A DNA stretch of 64,000 nt, taken from contig NZ_JBOITM010000028.1 of the NCBI RefSeq assembly GCF_050717535.1, forward strand, positions 62,001 through 126,000, given 5' to 3'. The stretch comes from Clostridium_AD sp050717535. Its GTDB lineage: Bacteria > Bacillota > Clostridia > Clostridiales > Clostridiaceae. Shown one piece after another: positions 45,218-55,800 of the stretch. Under the pieces are notes generated by a model that was not told where the DNA came from, made no database searches, and was given only the letters and a program-made list of their open reading frames with translations. The position numbers and the translations under genes are program-made. The first letter of the stretch is position 1. Each line of letters opens with the position of its first letter.

Positions 45218-46138
45218 ATGATTACTGCAAGTATGGTTAAAGATTTAAGAGAAAGAACTGGAGCCGGAATGATGGATTGCAAAAGAGCTCTAAGTGAAAC
45301 AGATGGTGATATAGATAAAGCAATTGAGCTTTTAAGAGAAAAAGGGTTGGCAGCAGCTGCTAAAAAATCTGGAAGAATAGCTGCAGAAGGATTAGTATGC
45401 ACATATATTTCAGAAGATATGAAAGTTGGATCTCTTGTAGAAGTTAACTGCGAGACAGATTTTGTTGCTGATAACGAAGGTTTTGTTACACTGGCTAAAA
45501 ACGTAGCGAAGCAAGGTGCACAAACGACTTCAACTACTATTGAAGAATTTGTTTCTGAGAAATACATAGCTAATAAGGATATTACTATTAGTGATGCTGT
45601 TACAGAACTTATAACTAAATTGGGTGAGAACATGTCTGTAAGAAGATTCCAAAAGTTCTCTATTGAAAATGGTATAGTTCAAAGCTATATTCATGGCGGT
45701 GGAAGAATAGGTGTTTTAGTTGAACTATCCTGTGCAAAACAAGATGATGTATTAGCTCAGATAGCTAAAGATGTTGCAATGCAAGTTGCAGCTGCTAGTC
45801 CGCTATTTTTAGATAACACATGTGTTGATAATGAAACTTTAGAAAAAGAAAAAGAAATATATAGAGTTCAAGCATTAAATGAAGGAAAACCAGAAAAAAT
45901 TGTTGAAAAAATGGTTATGGGAAGAGTAAATAAATATTTCAAAGAAGTTTGTCTTCTTGAACAAATTTGGGTTAAAAACTCTGACTATACTATTACAAAA
46001 TATCTTCAGGAAGAATCTACAAAACTTGGTGCTGAAATAAAGATAACAAGATTTGTAAGATTTGAAAGAGGAGAAGGCATAGAAAAGAAGGTAGAAGATT
46101 TTGCTGAAGAAGTTCGAAGACAAGTAGAAGGTAAATAA
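45218..46138 (+). CDS. tsf: Elongation factor Ts
   Basis: 306-aa nucleotide exchange factor for EF-Tu. N-terminal UBA-like region with LRERTGAGMMDCKRALSETDGDIDKAIELLREKG, and SLVEVNCETDFVADNEGFV. ATAGGAGGAAAT precedes the ATG. The C-terminal dimerisation region is complete. It follows rpsB as almost always. Confidence 0.98.
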   Translation: MITASMVKDLRERTGAGMMDCKRALSETDGDIDKAIELLREKGLAAAAKKSGRIAAEGLVCTYISEDMKVGSLVEVNCETDFVADNEGFVTLAKNVAKQGAQTTSTTIEEFVSEKYIANKDITISDAVTELITKLGENMSVRRFQKFSIENGIVQSYIHGGGRIGVLVELSCAKQDDVLAQIAKDVAMQVAAASPLFLDNTCVDNETLEKEKEIYRVQALNEGKPEKIVEKMVMGRVNKYFKEVCLLEQIWVKNSDYTITKYLQEESTKLGAEIKITRFVRFERGEGIEKKVEDFAEEVRRQVEGK

Positions 46139-46143
46139 AAATT

Positions 46144-46173
46144 AGAGGGGACACTGCGTGTTCTCTTTTTTAA
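46144..46173 (+). terminator. Weak terminator between tsf and pyrH
   Basis: AGAGGGGACAC (46144-46154) pairs with GTGTTCTCTTT after a TGC loop, using several G-U pairs, followed by T's. May only attenuate. Confidence 0.5.
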
Positions 46174-46203
46174 AATAAGTAATACTTTAAATTTGGAGGT
46201 ATA

Positions 46204-46929
46204 ATGTTTATGGAGGTTGCTAAATATAAAAGAATTATGTTAAAGATTTCCGGAGAAGCACTAGCTGGTGAGCAAGGATTTGGAATAGACTTTGAAACTA
46301 CAAATGAGATAGCACTTCAAATAAAAGAATTGGTAAAACTCGGTGTTGAAATAGGAATAGTTGTTGGAGGCGGAAATATTTGGCGTGGTAGGAGTGGCGA
46401 AGGTATGGACAGGACTACTGCAGATTATATGGGAATGATGGCAACTTGTATTAATGCCTTAGCACTTCAAGATTCACTAGAAAATCTAGGTGTAAACACT
46501 AGAGTGCAAACTGCTATTGAAATGAAAGAAGTAGCAGAACCGTTTATAAGAAGAAGAGCCATGAGACATTTGGAAAAGGGAAGAGTTGTTATATTCGCAG
46601 CGGGAACTGGAAATCCATATTTTTCTACAGATACAACAGCAGCACTCAGGGCAGCAGAAATAGAGGCAGAAGTAATTCTGCTTGCTAAAAAGGTTGATGG
46701 GGTTTACGATAAAGATCCCCATAAGTACGATGATGCAGTGAAGTTTGATAAACTTAGTTATCTTAATGTACTTGAAAAAGGGTTACAAGTTATGGATTCA
46801 ACTGCTACATCATTATGTATGGACAACAATATACCTATTTTAGTTTTTGGATTGGATAAACCAGAAAATATAAAAAAAGCAGTGTTAGGAGAAAAAATTG
46901 GGACATTAGTGTCTGCATGTACTAATTAA
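46204..46929 (+). CDS. pyrH: Uridylate kinase
   Basis: UMP kinase of the amino-acid-kinase family. LKISGEALAGEQGFGID, GIVVGGGNIWRG, MGMMATCINALALQD and FAAGTGNPYFSTDTTAALRAAE are all present. 241 aa from ATG 46204 (four bases from GGAGG); ATG 46210 would be ten bases away and gives MEVAKYKRIM, so the start is open between these. Confidence 0.96.
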   Translation: MFMEVAKYKRIMLKISGEALAGEQGFGIDFETTNEIALQIKELVKLGVEIGIVVGGGNIWRGRSGEGMDRTTADYMGMMATCINALALQDSLENLGVNTRVQTAIEMKEVAEPFIRRRAMRHLEKGRVVIFAAGTGNPYFSTDTTAALRAAEIEAEVILLAKKVDGVYDKDPHKYDDAVKFDKLSYLNVLEKGLQVMDSTATSLCMDNNIPILVFGLDKPENIKKAVLGEKIGTLVSACTN

Positions 46930-46953
46930 CCACAATAATATGGAGGGAATTCT

Positions 46954-47511
46954 ATGATGAAAGAAATTATTAGTATTGCTGATGAAAAAATGAATAAAAC
47001 TATTGCTGTTTTAAAACACGAATTCGCAAGTCTGAAAGCAGGAAGAGCAAATCCTACAATGTTGGATAGAATTCGTGTTGAGTCATATGGTAGTCTTGTT
47101 CCGGTAAGTCAAGTAGCAAACGTATCATCACCAGAGCCTAGGGTGCTATTAATTCAACCTTGGGATAAAGCTTCTATGAAAGAAATAGAAAAAGCTATAT
47201 TGAAATCTGATTTGGGGTTAAATCCATCAAATGATGGCTCAGTAATTAGATTGATTATTCCTGAATTAACTGAAGAGACAAGAAAAACACTGCTGAAAAC
47301 TGTTAAGAAAACAGGAGAAGATGCTAAAGTGGCTATAAGAGCTATAAGGCGAGATGCTAATGATAAAATAAAAGGTTTGAAAAAAAACAGTGAAATTACT
47401 GAAGACGAAGTTAAACAATCAGAAGATACAATTCAAAAGGAAACAGATAAGTTTATTAAAGAAATAGATAAGATGACAGATGCTAAAGAAAAAGATATAA
47501 TGGTAGTTTAG
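46954..47511 (+). CDS. frr: Ribosome recycling factor
   Basis: 185-aa factor that splits post-termination ribosomes with EF-G. Contains KTIAVLKHEFASLKAGRANP-like (MNKTIAVLKHEFASLKAGRANPTML), ISSPEPRVLLIQPWDK-like and the long C-terminal helix. GGAGGG precedes the ATG pair at 46954/46957. It is followed by an unusual perfect hairpin. Confidence 0.97.
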   Translation: MMKEIISIADEKMNKTIAVLKHEFASLKAGRANPTMLDRIRVESYGSLVPVSQVANVSSPEPRVLLIQPWDKASMKEIEKAILKSDLGLNPSNDGSVIRLIIPELTEETRKTLLKTVKKTGEDAKVAIRAIRRDANDKIKGLKKNSEITEDEVKQSEDTIQKETDKFIKEIDKMTDAKEKDIMVV

Positions 47512-47513
47512 TA

Positions 47514-47563
47514 TATAATTTCAAATAGAACCTGCATAACTGCAGGTTCTATTTGAAATTATA
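47514..47563 (+). terminator. Perfect 23-bp hairpin between frr and uppS
   Basis: Stem 47514-47536 with 47541-47563, TAAC loop, no mismatch. There is no T-run after it, so it may be a transcript-end stabiliser, an RNase III site or a read-through terminator. Confidence 0.6.
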
Positions 47564-47591
47564 CTATACAAATAAAAGGGAGAGAATTTTA

Positions 47592-48359
47592 TTGAAAAAA
47601 TTATTCGCTTTTTTTAATAAGAATAAAGATACAAGTGATAATTTAGAGTTAGATATGTCGAAAATACCAGAGCATATTGCAATTATAATGGATGGAAATG
47701 GAAGATGGGCAAAGGAACGTAATTTGCCTAGAGCTCTTGGACATAGAGCTGGTGTAGAAGCAATAAGGAAAGTTGTAAAAGAGTGCAATAATTTAGGAGT
47801 TAAATATTTAACATTATATGCATTTTCAACTGAAAATTGGAATAGGCCAATGCAAGAAATAGATTCTTTAATGAAATTGCTAGTAGAGTATTTAAAAAAT
47901 GAATTCGAAGAATTAAATAATAATGATGTTGTTATTAATTCTATTGGGAACATATCAAAATTACCAAGGGTATGTAGAGTTGAATTGGATAAGGCTTATG
48001 AAAAAACAAAGAATAATAAGGGCCTTATTTTAAACCTAGCTTTAAACTATGGTGGAAGAAGTGAAATAGTAGACGCAGCAAAAAAAATTTCATTGGATTT
48101 AAAAAATAAAAAAATATCTGAGGATGAAATAACCGAAGATTTATTTTCAAAGTATTTATATACGGGGGAAATGCCAGACCCTGACCTTATAATAAGGCCC
48201 AGTGGGGAGTTAAGATTGAGTAATTTTTTACTTTGGCAAAGTGCTTACTCGGAACTTTGGTTCTCAGATATTAATTGGCCAGATTTCCATGAAGAAGAGT
48301 TAAAATCTGCTATAGTGGATTATCAAAAAAGAGACAGAAGATTTGGAAAGGTTAAATAG
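47592..48359 (+). CDS. uppS: Isoprenyl (undecaprenyl) diphosphate synthase
   Basis: cis-Prenyltransferase making the lipid carrier for peptidoglycan. IIMDGNGRWAKERNLPRALGHRAGVEAI, YLTLYAFSTENWNRP and DLIIRPSGELRLSNFLLWQSAYSELWF are diagnostic. The frame can start further upstream (47553, inside the hairpin), but AAAGGGAGAG at 47575-47584 points to TTG 47592 (255 aa, MKKLFAFF). cdsA follows ten bases later. Confidence 0.95.
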   Translation: MKKLFAFFNKNKDTSDNLELDMSKIPEHIAIIMDGNGRWAKERNLPRALGHRAGVEAIRKVVKECNNLGVKYLTLYAFSTENWNRPMQEIDSLMKLLVEYLKNEFEELNNNDVVINSIGNISKLPRVCRVELDKAYEKTKNNKGLILNLALNYGGRSEIVDAAKKISLDLKNKKISEDEITEDLFSKYLYTGEMPDPDLIIRPSGELRLSNFLLWQSAYSELWFSDINWPDFHEEELKSAIVDYQKRDRRFGKVK

Positions 48360-48369
48360 GGGAAAACTA

Positions 48370-49176
48370 ATGAATAATAGATATATAGGTGCGCTTATTC
48401 TAGCACCACTAGTAATATTTTTATTTTTAGGGGGATATTACTTAAAATATGCGGTAATGGTGCTTTCGCTTTTTGGTATGTATGAGTTCTATAAAGTTTC
48501 TAGAAAAAAACACTACAAGCCAATTGGGCTTATAGGATATGGTTTATGTATAGTATATTACTTAAATATGGGTAATGATTTTGCAGTGAGTTTTAATATA
48601 TATATTTTAATAGTAGCAATTTTTATATTGCTTTGTATACCGGTGCTTCATACAAATTATAATTTTGTAGATGTTGCTCTCACTATATTTGGATTTTTGT
48701 ATGTAGCAGTATTTTTTAGTTTTATTGTATTTATTAATAATAAAGCCTACGGTGAATATTTAGTATGGATTATATTTATTTGTTCGTGGCTATGTGATAC
48801 AGCAGCCTACTATTCTGGACGATTTTTAGGTAAAGGGGGCAAACATAAGTTATGTCCTAAAGTAAGCCCTAATAAAACAATCGAAGGATCAATAGGAGGA
48901 TTACTGGGAAGTATTATAGGAAGCACGATTTATGGATACGTTATTTCAAAATATGGTGTACCTATTCAGTTATATCATTTTGTTATAATTGGTATTATTT
49001 GTGGTGTTTTTGGACAATTCGGGGATTTAATTGCTTCATCTATAAAAAGATATGTAGGAGCCAAAGATTACAGTAGTCTAATACCAGGACACGGTGGGAT
49101 TTTAGATAGGTTTGACAGCATTTTATTTGTTTCAGTGGTAGCATTTTATTATATTACATTTGTACTAGGGCTATAA
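48370..49176 (+). CDS. cdsA: Phosphatidate cytidylyltransferase
   Basis: CDP-diacylglycerol synthase, integral membrane, for phospholipid synthesis. About seven hydrophobic segments; signature SWLCDTAAYYSGRFLGKGGKHKLCPKVSPNKTIEGSIGG and HGGILDRFDSILF. Start placed at ATG 48370, behind TAGGGGAAAA, giving 268 aa. It ends the rpsB-cdsA block; a 382-base AT-rich gap follows. Confidence 0.94.
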   Translation: MNNRYIGALILAPLVIFLFLGGYYLKYAVMVLSLFGMYEFYKVSRKKHYKPIGLIGYGLCIVYYLNMGNDFAVSFNIYILIVAIFILLCIPVLHTNYNFVDVALTIFGFLYVAVFFSFIVFINNKAYGEYLVWIIFICSWLCDTAAYYSGRFLGKGGKHKLCPKVSPNKTIEGSIGGLLGSIIGSTIYGYVISKYGVPIQLYHFVIIGIICGVFGQFGDLIASSIKRYVGAKDYSSLIPGHGGILDRFDSILFVSVVAFYYITFVLGL

Positions 49177-49558
49177 TTCTTACAAAAATTAATATAATCA
49201 TATATTTGCAGAATGCAGAACAATCTGTAGCTATTATTAACTCATTAGCTTAATTGGCATCCAAGGCGATATATGATTTTATTATTAATAAAGACATTTT
49301 CAAACAATCTGTTTTAATAGCTATGGTATGATCTATACTTAATATTTAAACGAATTATTTAATATAGTATTTTAAATCATTATAATGGCATGCATAGGAA
49401 AATAATGTTAACTGCTTTATTTTAGTAGGTAGATATGTTATATTAGATGCTGTAGAATAATTAATAATTAAAGAAAATATAGTATTTTCACAAAAGTCAT
49501 AATAAAGTAAAATATTGTGTAATATAAATAATAGATATACAGAAATGGAGAGGGCTGC
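49177..49558. other. 382-base intergenic region upstream of dxr, no gene found
   Basis: Very AT-rich. No ORF with a ribosome site on either strand, no recognisable terminator for cdsA and no clear promoter for dxr. A 9-base string (AACAATCTG) occurs twice (49222 and 49304 regions). It is the longest unexplained gap in the window. Confidence 0.6.
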
Positions 49559-50719
49559 ATGAAGAATGTTACTATATTAGGAGTTACGGGATCCATAGGA
49601 ACTCAAACTTTAGATGTTATTCGGTGTGATATTGATAATTTCAATATTGTGGGAATTTCTGCTAACACAAATTGGGAAAAGATGATACCAATAATAGTGG
49701 AATTTAAACCAAAATATGTTGCTATGATGCAGGAAGAAGCTGCGGTAAAACTCAGAAAACATTGTAAACAGAAAAATTATTCAACGGAAATTTTGCAGGG
49801 ATTAGAAGGCTTAAATTATATAAGTACACTACCAGAAATTCATGTTGTAGTAACCGCAGTTGTAGGTATGATAGGTCTTGTTCCTACTATAAAAGCTATA
49901 CATGCTGGAAAAGACATTGCACTAGCTAATAAAGAAACACTAGTGGCAGCTGGGGGACTCGTAATGGAAGCTGCTAGAAAAAACAATGTAAATATCTTGC
50001 CAGTTGACTCAGAACATGGTGCGATTTTTCAATGTTTACAGGGCAACAAGTTAAAAGATGTTAACAAAATATTGTTAACCGCATCAGGTGGACCATTTAG
50101 AGGTAAAGGTAGGCAAGAAGTAAAGGATATAAAACCAGAAGAGGCCATTAAACATCCTAAATGGAATATGGGGAGAAAAATATCTATTGATTCTTCAACA
50201 CTTATGAATAAGGGTTTAGAGGTTATAGAAGCACATTGGTTATTTGGTGTAGATTACGATAATATTCAAGTAGTAGTTCATCCTCAAAGTATAATACATT
50301 CTATGGTAGAGTACATAGATGGAAGTGTAATGGCACAACTTAGTTCTACTGATATGAGACTTCCTATTCAATATGCTATAAATTACCCTAAAAGAAATAG
50401 GGCTGTGATTGATAAATTGGATTTTTATAATATGGGTAATTTGACTTTTGAAAAGCCAGATATGGATACTTTTAAATGTCTTAAATTGGCTTATATAGCA
50501 GGGAAGGCGGGAGGTACTATGCCTGCTATCATGAATGCTGCAAATGAAATAGCTGTTGAGTTATTTTTAGATTATAAAATAAAGTATCTTCAAATAGAAT
50601 ATATTATAGAAAAATGCATGAATAAATTTAAGCACTGTATTAATCCGGATTTAGAAGATATCTTAGAAATTGATTTAAAGGTAAGAGAATATGTAAGAAA
50701 TAATTATGATAAAGAATAG
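49559..50719 (+). CDS. dxr: 1-deoxy-D-xylulose 5-phosphate reductoisomerase
   Basis: Second step of the MEP isoprenoid pathway (NADPH, Mn/Mg). NVTILGVTGSIGTQTLDVI (NADPH), ALANKETLVAAGGLVM, PVDSEHGAIFQCL, LTASGGPFRG, HPKWNMGRKISIDSSTLMNKGLEVIEAHWLF. 386 aa. GGAGAGGG precedes the ATG. With ispG two genes on, it links this operon to uppS substrate supply. Confidence 0.97.
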   Translation: MKNVTILGVTGSIGTQTLDVIRCDIDNFNIVGISANTNWEKMIPIIVEFKPKYVAMMQEEAAVKLRKHCKQKNYSTEILQGLEGLNYISTLPEIHVVVTAVVGMIGLVPTIKAIHAGKDIALANKETLVAAGGLVMEAARKNNVNILPVDSEHGAIFQCLQGNKLKDVNKILLTASGGPFRGKGRQEVKDIKPEEAIKHPKWNMGRKISIDSSTLMNKGLEVIEAHWLFGVDYDNIQVVVHPQSIIHSMVEYIDGSVMAQLSSTDMRLPIQYAINYPKRNRAVIDKLDFYNMGNLTFEKPDMDTFKCLKLAYIAGKAGGTMPAIMNAANEIAVELFLDYKIKYLQIEYIIEKCMNKFKHCINPDLEDILEIDLKVREYVRNNYDKE

Positions 50720-50733
50720 GGAGGAAAATTATT

Positions 50734-51765
50734 ATGAGTAGTATTATATCAAACATACCATATTATATTATGGCTATATTAGCATTTAGTCTTTTGATTA
50801 TAATACATGAATTAGGTCATTTTATGCTAGCTAAATTAAATGGAGTAAAAGTACATGAATTTTCGCTAGGAATGGGTCCTAAACTTTTTGGAATAAAGGG
50901 AAAAGAAACTGAGTACTTGATTAAAGCATTTCCTATTGGTGGATATGTTAAAATGGATGGGGAGAACGAAGAAAGTGATGACCCACGATCTTTCACAAGC
51001 AAAACTGCACTTCAAAAATTAAGCATAGTTTCTGCTGGTGCAATTATGAATATAATATTAGCAATAGTTTTATTTACTATTGTAGGCGCTGCCACAGGAA
51101 AAATAGTACCAATAATAGGGGAAGTAGTCCCTGGTGGTGCGGCTATGAAGGCGGGTATGCAAGTTGGAGATAAGATTACTAAGGTTAATAGTGTTAGTAT
51201 AGAAAAATGGGAACAATTTATAAATGAAATTGGTGATTCTAAAGGTGAAAATATAAATATTGAAATAGTGAGGAATTCAAAGGTTAAAGCATTTTCTTTG
51301 AAGCCCATAAAAAATGTAGAGCAAAATAGATTTATGGTAGGAATAGGTGGTACACTAGAAAAAATGAATTTTGGCGAAGTTGTAGGTTATGGATTTACTC
51401 AAACTATTAGTACATCAAAACTCATTTTTGGATTTTTGGGGACCTTATTTCACGGGAAAGTTTCTGTTAATGATGTAGGAGGACCAATAAGCATAATAAG
51501 AATGTCAACAATGGTTGCGCAAACTGGAATAGTAAATTTAATGAACTTTACTGCACTATTTAGTGTGCAACTAGGAATATTGAATATATTACCTTTTCCA
51601 GCACTAGATGGAGGATGGATTTTTATGCTATTATTTGAAATTATTTCAGGTAAAAAATTAGATGATAATAAAGTTGGATTTGTAAATTATATCGGATTTA
51701 TGATTTTAATGGCATTCATGGTATTTATAGTCATTAAGGACATAGTTAGTCCGATGAAATTCTAG
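50734..51765 (+). CDS. rseP: Site-2 metalloprotease RseP (RasP)
   Basis: Intramembrane zinc protease acting on anti-sigma factors and signal-peptide remnants. HELGH at residues 25-29 in the first helix, one PDZ domain (about 115-195), and the third-ligand motif NILPFPALDGGWI. Four hydrophobic segments. 343 aa. GGGAGG precedes the ATG. Usual position between dxr and ispG. Confidence 0.95.
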   Translation: MSSIISNIPYYIMAILAFSLLIIIHELGHFMLAKLNGVKVHEFSLGMGPKLFGIKGKETEYLIKAFPIGGYVKMDGENEESDDPRSFTSKTALQKLSIVSAGAIMNIILAIVLFTIVGAATGKIVPIIGEVVPGGAAMKAGMQVGDKITKVNSVSIEKWEQFINEIGDSKGENINIEIVRNSKVKAFSLKPIKNVEQNRFMVGIGGTLEKMNFGEVVGYGFTQTISTSKLIFGFLGTLFHGKVSVNDVGGPISIIRMSTMVAQTGIVNLMNFTALFSVQLGILNILPFPALDGGWIFMLLFEIISGKKLDDNKVGFVNYIGFMILMAFMVFIVIKDIVSPMKF

Positions 51766-51777
51766 GAGATGGAGATT

Positions 51778-52836
51778 ATGAAGGATATTAGAGTAAGAAA
51801 AACAAAGAAGATTAAAGTAGGAAATATATATATAGGTGGAGATTCAAAAATATCAGTTCAATCAATGACATGTACAGATACAAGAGATGTAGAAGCCACG
51901 GTAAATCAGATTCTTCAGTTGGAAGAGGCAGGCTGTGATATCGTACGATGCGCAGTGCCAGATATGGTAGCAGCTGAGGCTATTAAAGAAATTGTGAAAA
52001 GAATTCACATACCCTTAGTTGCAGATATTCATTTTGACTATAAATTGGCTCTGAAGTCTATTGAGAATGGAATATCTAAACTCCGAATTAATCCAGGCAA
52101 TATTGGAAGCATAGATAGAATAAAATTAGTGGCGAAAGCTGCTAGTGATAAGGGAATTCCAATTAGAATTGGTGTAAATTCTGGATCGCTAGAAAGTGAT
52201 ATTCTTGAGAAATACGGTCATGTTTGCGCACGAGCACTAGTGGAAAGCGCTCTAAGGCATGTTGCAATACTAGAAAGTCTAAACTTTTATGATATAGTTA
52301 TTTCTATAAAATCTTCTGATGTAGTTATGATGATTGAAAGTTATAAATTGATATCGGGTAGGGTAGATTATCCATTGCACCTGGGTGTTACAGAGGCTGG
52401 AACTACATGGAGAGGGACAATAAAATCTAGTGTGGGTATTGGAGCTCTTTTAGCTTGCGGCATTGGAGATACTATAAGAGTATCATTAACTGGGGAAGTA
52501 GTAGATGAGGTTAAGGTTGGCAAGGAGATTCTAAAATCACTAGGGTATATAGAGGATGGAATTGAATTTGTATCATGCCCTACTTGTGGAAGAACTCAAA
52601 TCAATCTTATTAAAATTGCAAATGAAGTAGAAGAAAGACTTGCAAATTGTAAAAAGAACATAAAAATTGCAATAATGGGATGCGTAGTTAATGGACCAGG
52701 AGAAGCAAGAGAAGCGGATATTGGGATAGCTGGTGGAAATGGTGTAGGTCTTATATTTAAAAAAGGCGAAATAATTAAAACCGTTAAGGAAGAAGATTTA
52801 GTGGAAGAACTTATTCGTGAGGTAGATAAATTATAA
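51778..52836 (+). CDS. ispG: 4-hydroxy-3-methylbut-2-enyl diphosphate synthase (flavodoxin)
   Basis: Iron-sulfur enzyme of the MEP pathway. QSMTCTDTRDVEATVNQI, LVADIHFDYKLAL, LRINPGNIG, and the [4Fe-4S] ligands in SCPTCGRTQINL and MGCVVNGPGEA. ATG 51769 abuts AGGAG; ATG 51778 is nine bases away and gives MKDIRVRKT (352 aa). polC follows after 24 bases; proS, often here, is absent. Confidence 0.96.
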   Translation: MKDIRVRKTKKIKVGNIYIGGDSKISVQSMTCTDTRDVEATVNQILQLEEAGCDIVRCAVPDMVAAEAIKEIVKRIHIPLVADIHFDYKLALKSIENGISKLRINPGNIGSIDRIKLVAKAASDKGIPIRIGVNSGSLESDILEKYGHVCARALVESALRHVAILESLNFYDIVISIKSSDVVMMIESYKLISGRVDYPLHLGVTEAGTTWRGTIKSSVGIGALLACGIGDTIRVSLTGEVVDEVKVGKEILKSLGYIEDGIEFVSCPTCGRTQINLIKIANEVEERLANCKKNIKIAIMGCVVNGPGEAREADIGIAGGNGVGLIFKKGEIIKTVKEEDLVEELIREVDKL

Positions 52837-52860
52837 AATGTCACATCAGGGGGAATACTA

Positions 52861-55800
52861 ATGGATGCAAGTTTAGCTAAAATGTTGAAAAATGATTTTG
52901 ATTCAAATGAGGAAACATTAGTAGATGATATTAAGGTACTCCGAGTTCAATACCTTAAAAAAAGCAACAAATTAAGGGTTATAGTAAAATCTTTTGATAA
53001 TGCAGACGACAATAAAAAACTGCTAATTAAAAATATTATTTCAAAAAGGTTATGCAGTTTTGAAGATATTCAGTTGATTTGTTACCAAGATGTATCAAAT
53101 GCTACTATAGAGGATGTAAACGGTAAGTTTTGGTTGGATGTTGTGAACGTAATAGCTATCTCAGAGCCGTCCAGTAAGGATAGTTTATTAAAATCTTCAA
53201 GGACAATCGAGAATGGTATACTGAAAATACAGTGTGGTAATGATTTTATGTGTAAGATACTAAGAGATAAAAACATAGAGCTTCTTTTGAAAAACACTAT
53301 TAATGATATGTTTGGGGTGAATTCTCTAGTTAAATTAGAACATAATAGTAATCTTTTAAAAGAAGTTGATTTTGTGAAGAAGGAAAAAGAAAATCAAACT
53401 ATAATAAATGAAATTATTAAAAACATAAATACAGAAAATAAAGACAAACCTAAGAGTAATAGCAATAGTCAAAATAAAGATTTCGGTGGTGGCAATAAAT
53501 CAAATAAGTATAGCAGACCAGGATATAAAAAAGAAGAGGCCCCAGATGAAAACACCATAATGGGAAGAAATATAAATGGTGAAAGCATAGAAATAAAGGA
53601 TATAAATGAAACTTCAGGAATAGTATGTGTTTCTGGTGATATTTTTAAAGTGAATATAATTGAAACGAAAACTGGTAGAATAATTATTACATTTTTTATT
53701 ACGGATTACACAAGTTCAATTACAGTAAAATGTTTTCCAAAGCCTAAAGATGTAGAAAAGATAATGGAAGAAATTAAAGTAGGACTTTTCTGTAAGCTTC
53801 GTGGAGAAGCAAGTTACGATACCTATGCAAGAGAAGTAGTTGTAATGGTTAGAGATATAGTAAAACTAAAGAAAATAGAAAGAATGGATACTGCAAGGGA
53901 GAAAAGAGTAGAACTACATATGCACACCCAAATGAGTGCTATGGATGGCATGACTCCTACGTCTAAGCTTGTTGCAAGAGCAGCTAAATGGGGTCACACG
54001 GCAGTAGCAATAACTGATCATGGTGTTGTTCAGGCTTTTCCGGAAGCTATGGACGCAGCTAAAAAAAATAAGATTAAGGTTATATATGGTGTAGAGGGTT
54101 ATTTAGTAGATGATGGAGAGCCTATTGTCATTAATAATAAAAATGAAAATTTAGATGATAGTTTTGTAGTTTTTGATATAGAAACCACAGGGCTCTCCAG
54201 TGAAAATGATAGAATTACTGAAATAGGGGCAGTTAAAATTGAAAATGGGAAAATAGTAGATAGATTTAATGAATTTGTAAATCCAGAAATAGATATACCT
54301 TATAAGATTACAGACCTTACTGGAATCACAAATGACATGGTTTCTGATGCAGACTTAATTCGCGAAATACTTCCTAAGTTTTTAGAGTTTGCAAAGGACA
54401 GTGTGGTGGTAGCTCATAATGCTGCTTTTGACACTGGGTTTATTAAGAAAAATGCAGATAGATTAGGTCTTGTATTTGAAAGTACTATTATGGATACAAT
54501 TCCACTAGCTAAGTTTTTACTTAAAGATCTTAAGACATTTAAGCTTAATGTAATAGCTAAGCATTTAGGAATTTCACTAGAAAATCATCATAGAGCTGTA
54601 GATGATGCTAAAGCTACTGCGGAAATACTACTACATTGTTTTGGACTGCTTAAAGAAAAAAATATTTTAGACTTGGCTACTTTAAACAGTGAATTTTTAG
54701 GTGACTTCGATATAAAAAAGGCAAATACCTATCATGTTATTATTTTGGCAAAAAACCAAATAGGCCTAAAAAACCTTTATAAACTTATATCATTTTCAAA
54801 TTTAGATTATTTTCATAGAAGACCTAGACTTCCTAAAACATTAATTGAGAGTTATAGAGAAGGCCTTATAATTGGTTCTGCCTGTGAAGCTGGACAAGTA
54901 TATAGGGAAGTGCTTTCAGGAAAATCTGAAGAGGATGTTAGGTCTATTGTGGAGTTTTATGATTATCTAGAAATACAGCCCCTACTAAATAACAAGTTTT
55001 TGATTAAAAACGGTATGGTAAAAGATGAAAATGAATTAATGGATATTAATAGAAAAATATGTGAACTCGGAGAAAAAAACAATTTGCCAGTAGTGGCTAC
55101 AGGGGATGTGCATTTTTTAGAACCCTCCGATGAGGTGTTTAGGAAAATTTTAATGGCTGGTAAAGGTTTCTCAGATGCAGATGACCAACCACCACTATAT
55201 TTTAAAACTACTAATGAGATGTTAAGAGAATTTGCGTATTTAGGTGAAAAAAAGTGTAGGGAAGTGGTAATTTATAATACCAATAAAATTGCCGATATGA
55301 TAGAATTTGTAAAACCAATACCTGATGGAACTTTTACACCTAAAATACCAGGTGCAGAAGAGGACATTCGGAAGATGACATCCGATAAAGTTCATTCAAT
55401 ATATGGAGATATTCTTCCAGAGATAGTTGAAAAAAGATTGGACAAGGAACTAAACTCTATTATAGGTAATGGATATGCTGTACTTTATTTAATAGCTGAA
55501 AAATTAGTAGCAAAGTCACTTGCAGATGGTTATTTAGTAGGATCGAGAGGCTCAGTTGGATCATCTTTTGCAGCTAATATGTCTAATATAACAGAAGTAA
55601 ATGGGTTGCCTCCTCATTATGTGTGTCCTAATTGCAAAAAGAGCGAATTTATTTTAGATGGATCTATTGGCTCAGGTGCAGATTTACCGGATAAAGTATG
55701 CCCTGATTGTGGTACACAATATAAAAAAGATGGTCATGATATTCCTTTTGAAACATTCTTAGGTTTTGAAGGCGATAAAGAACCGGATATAGATTTGAAT

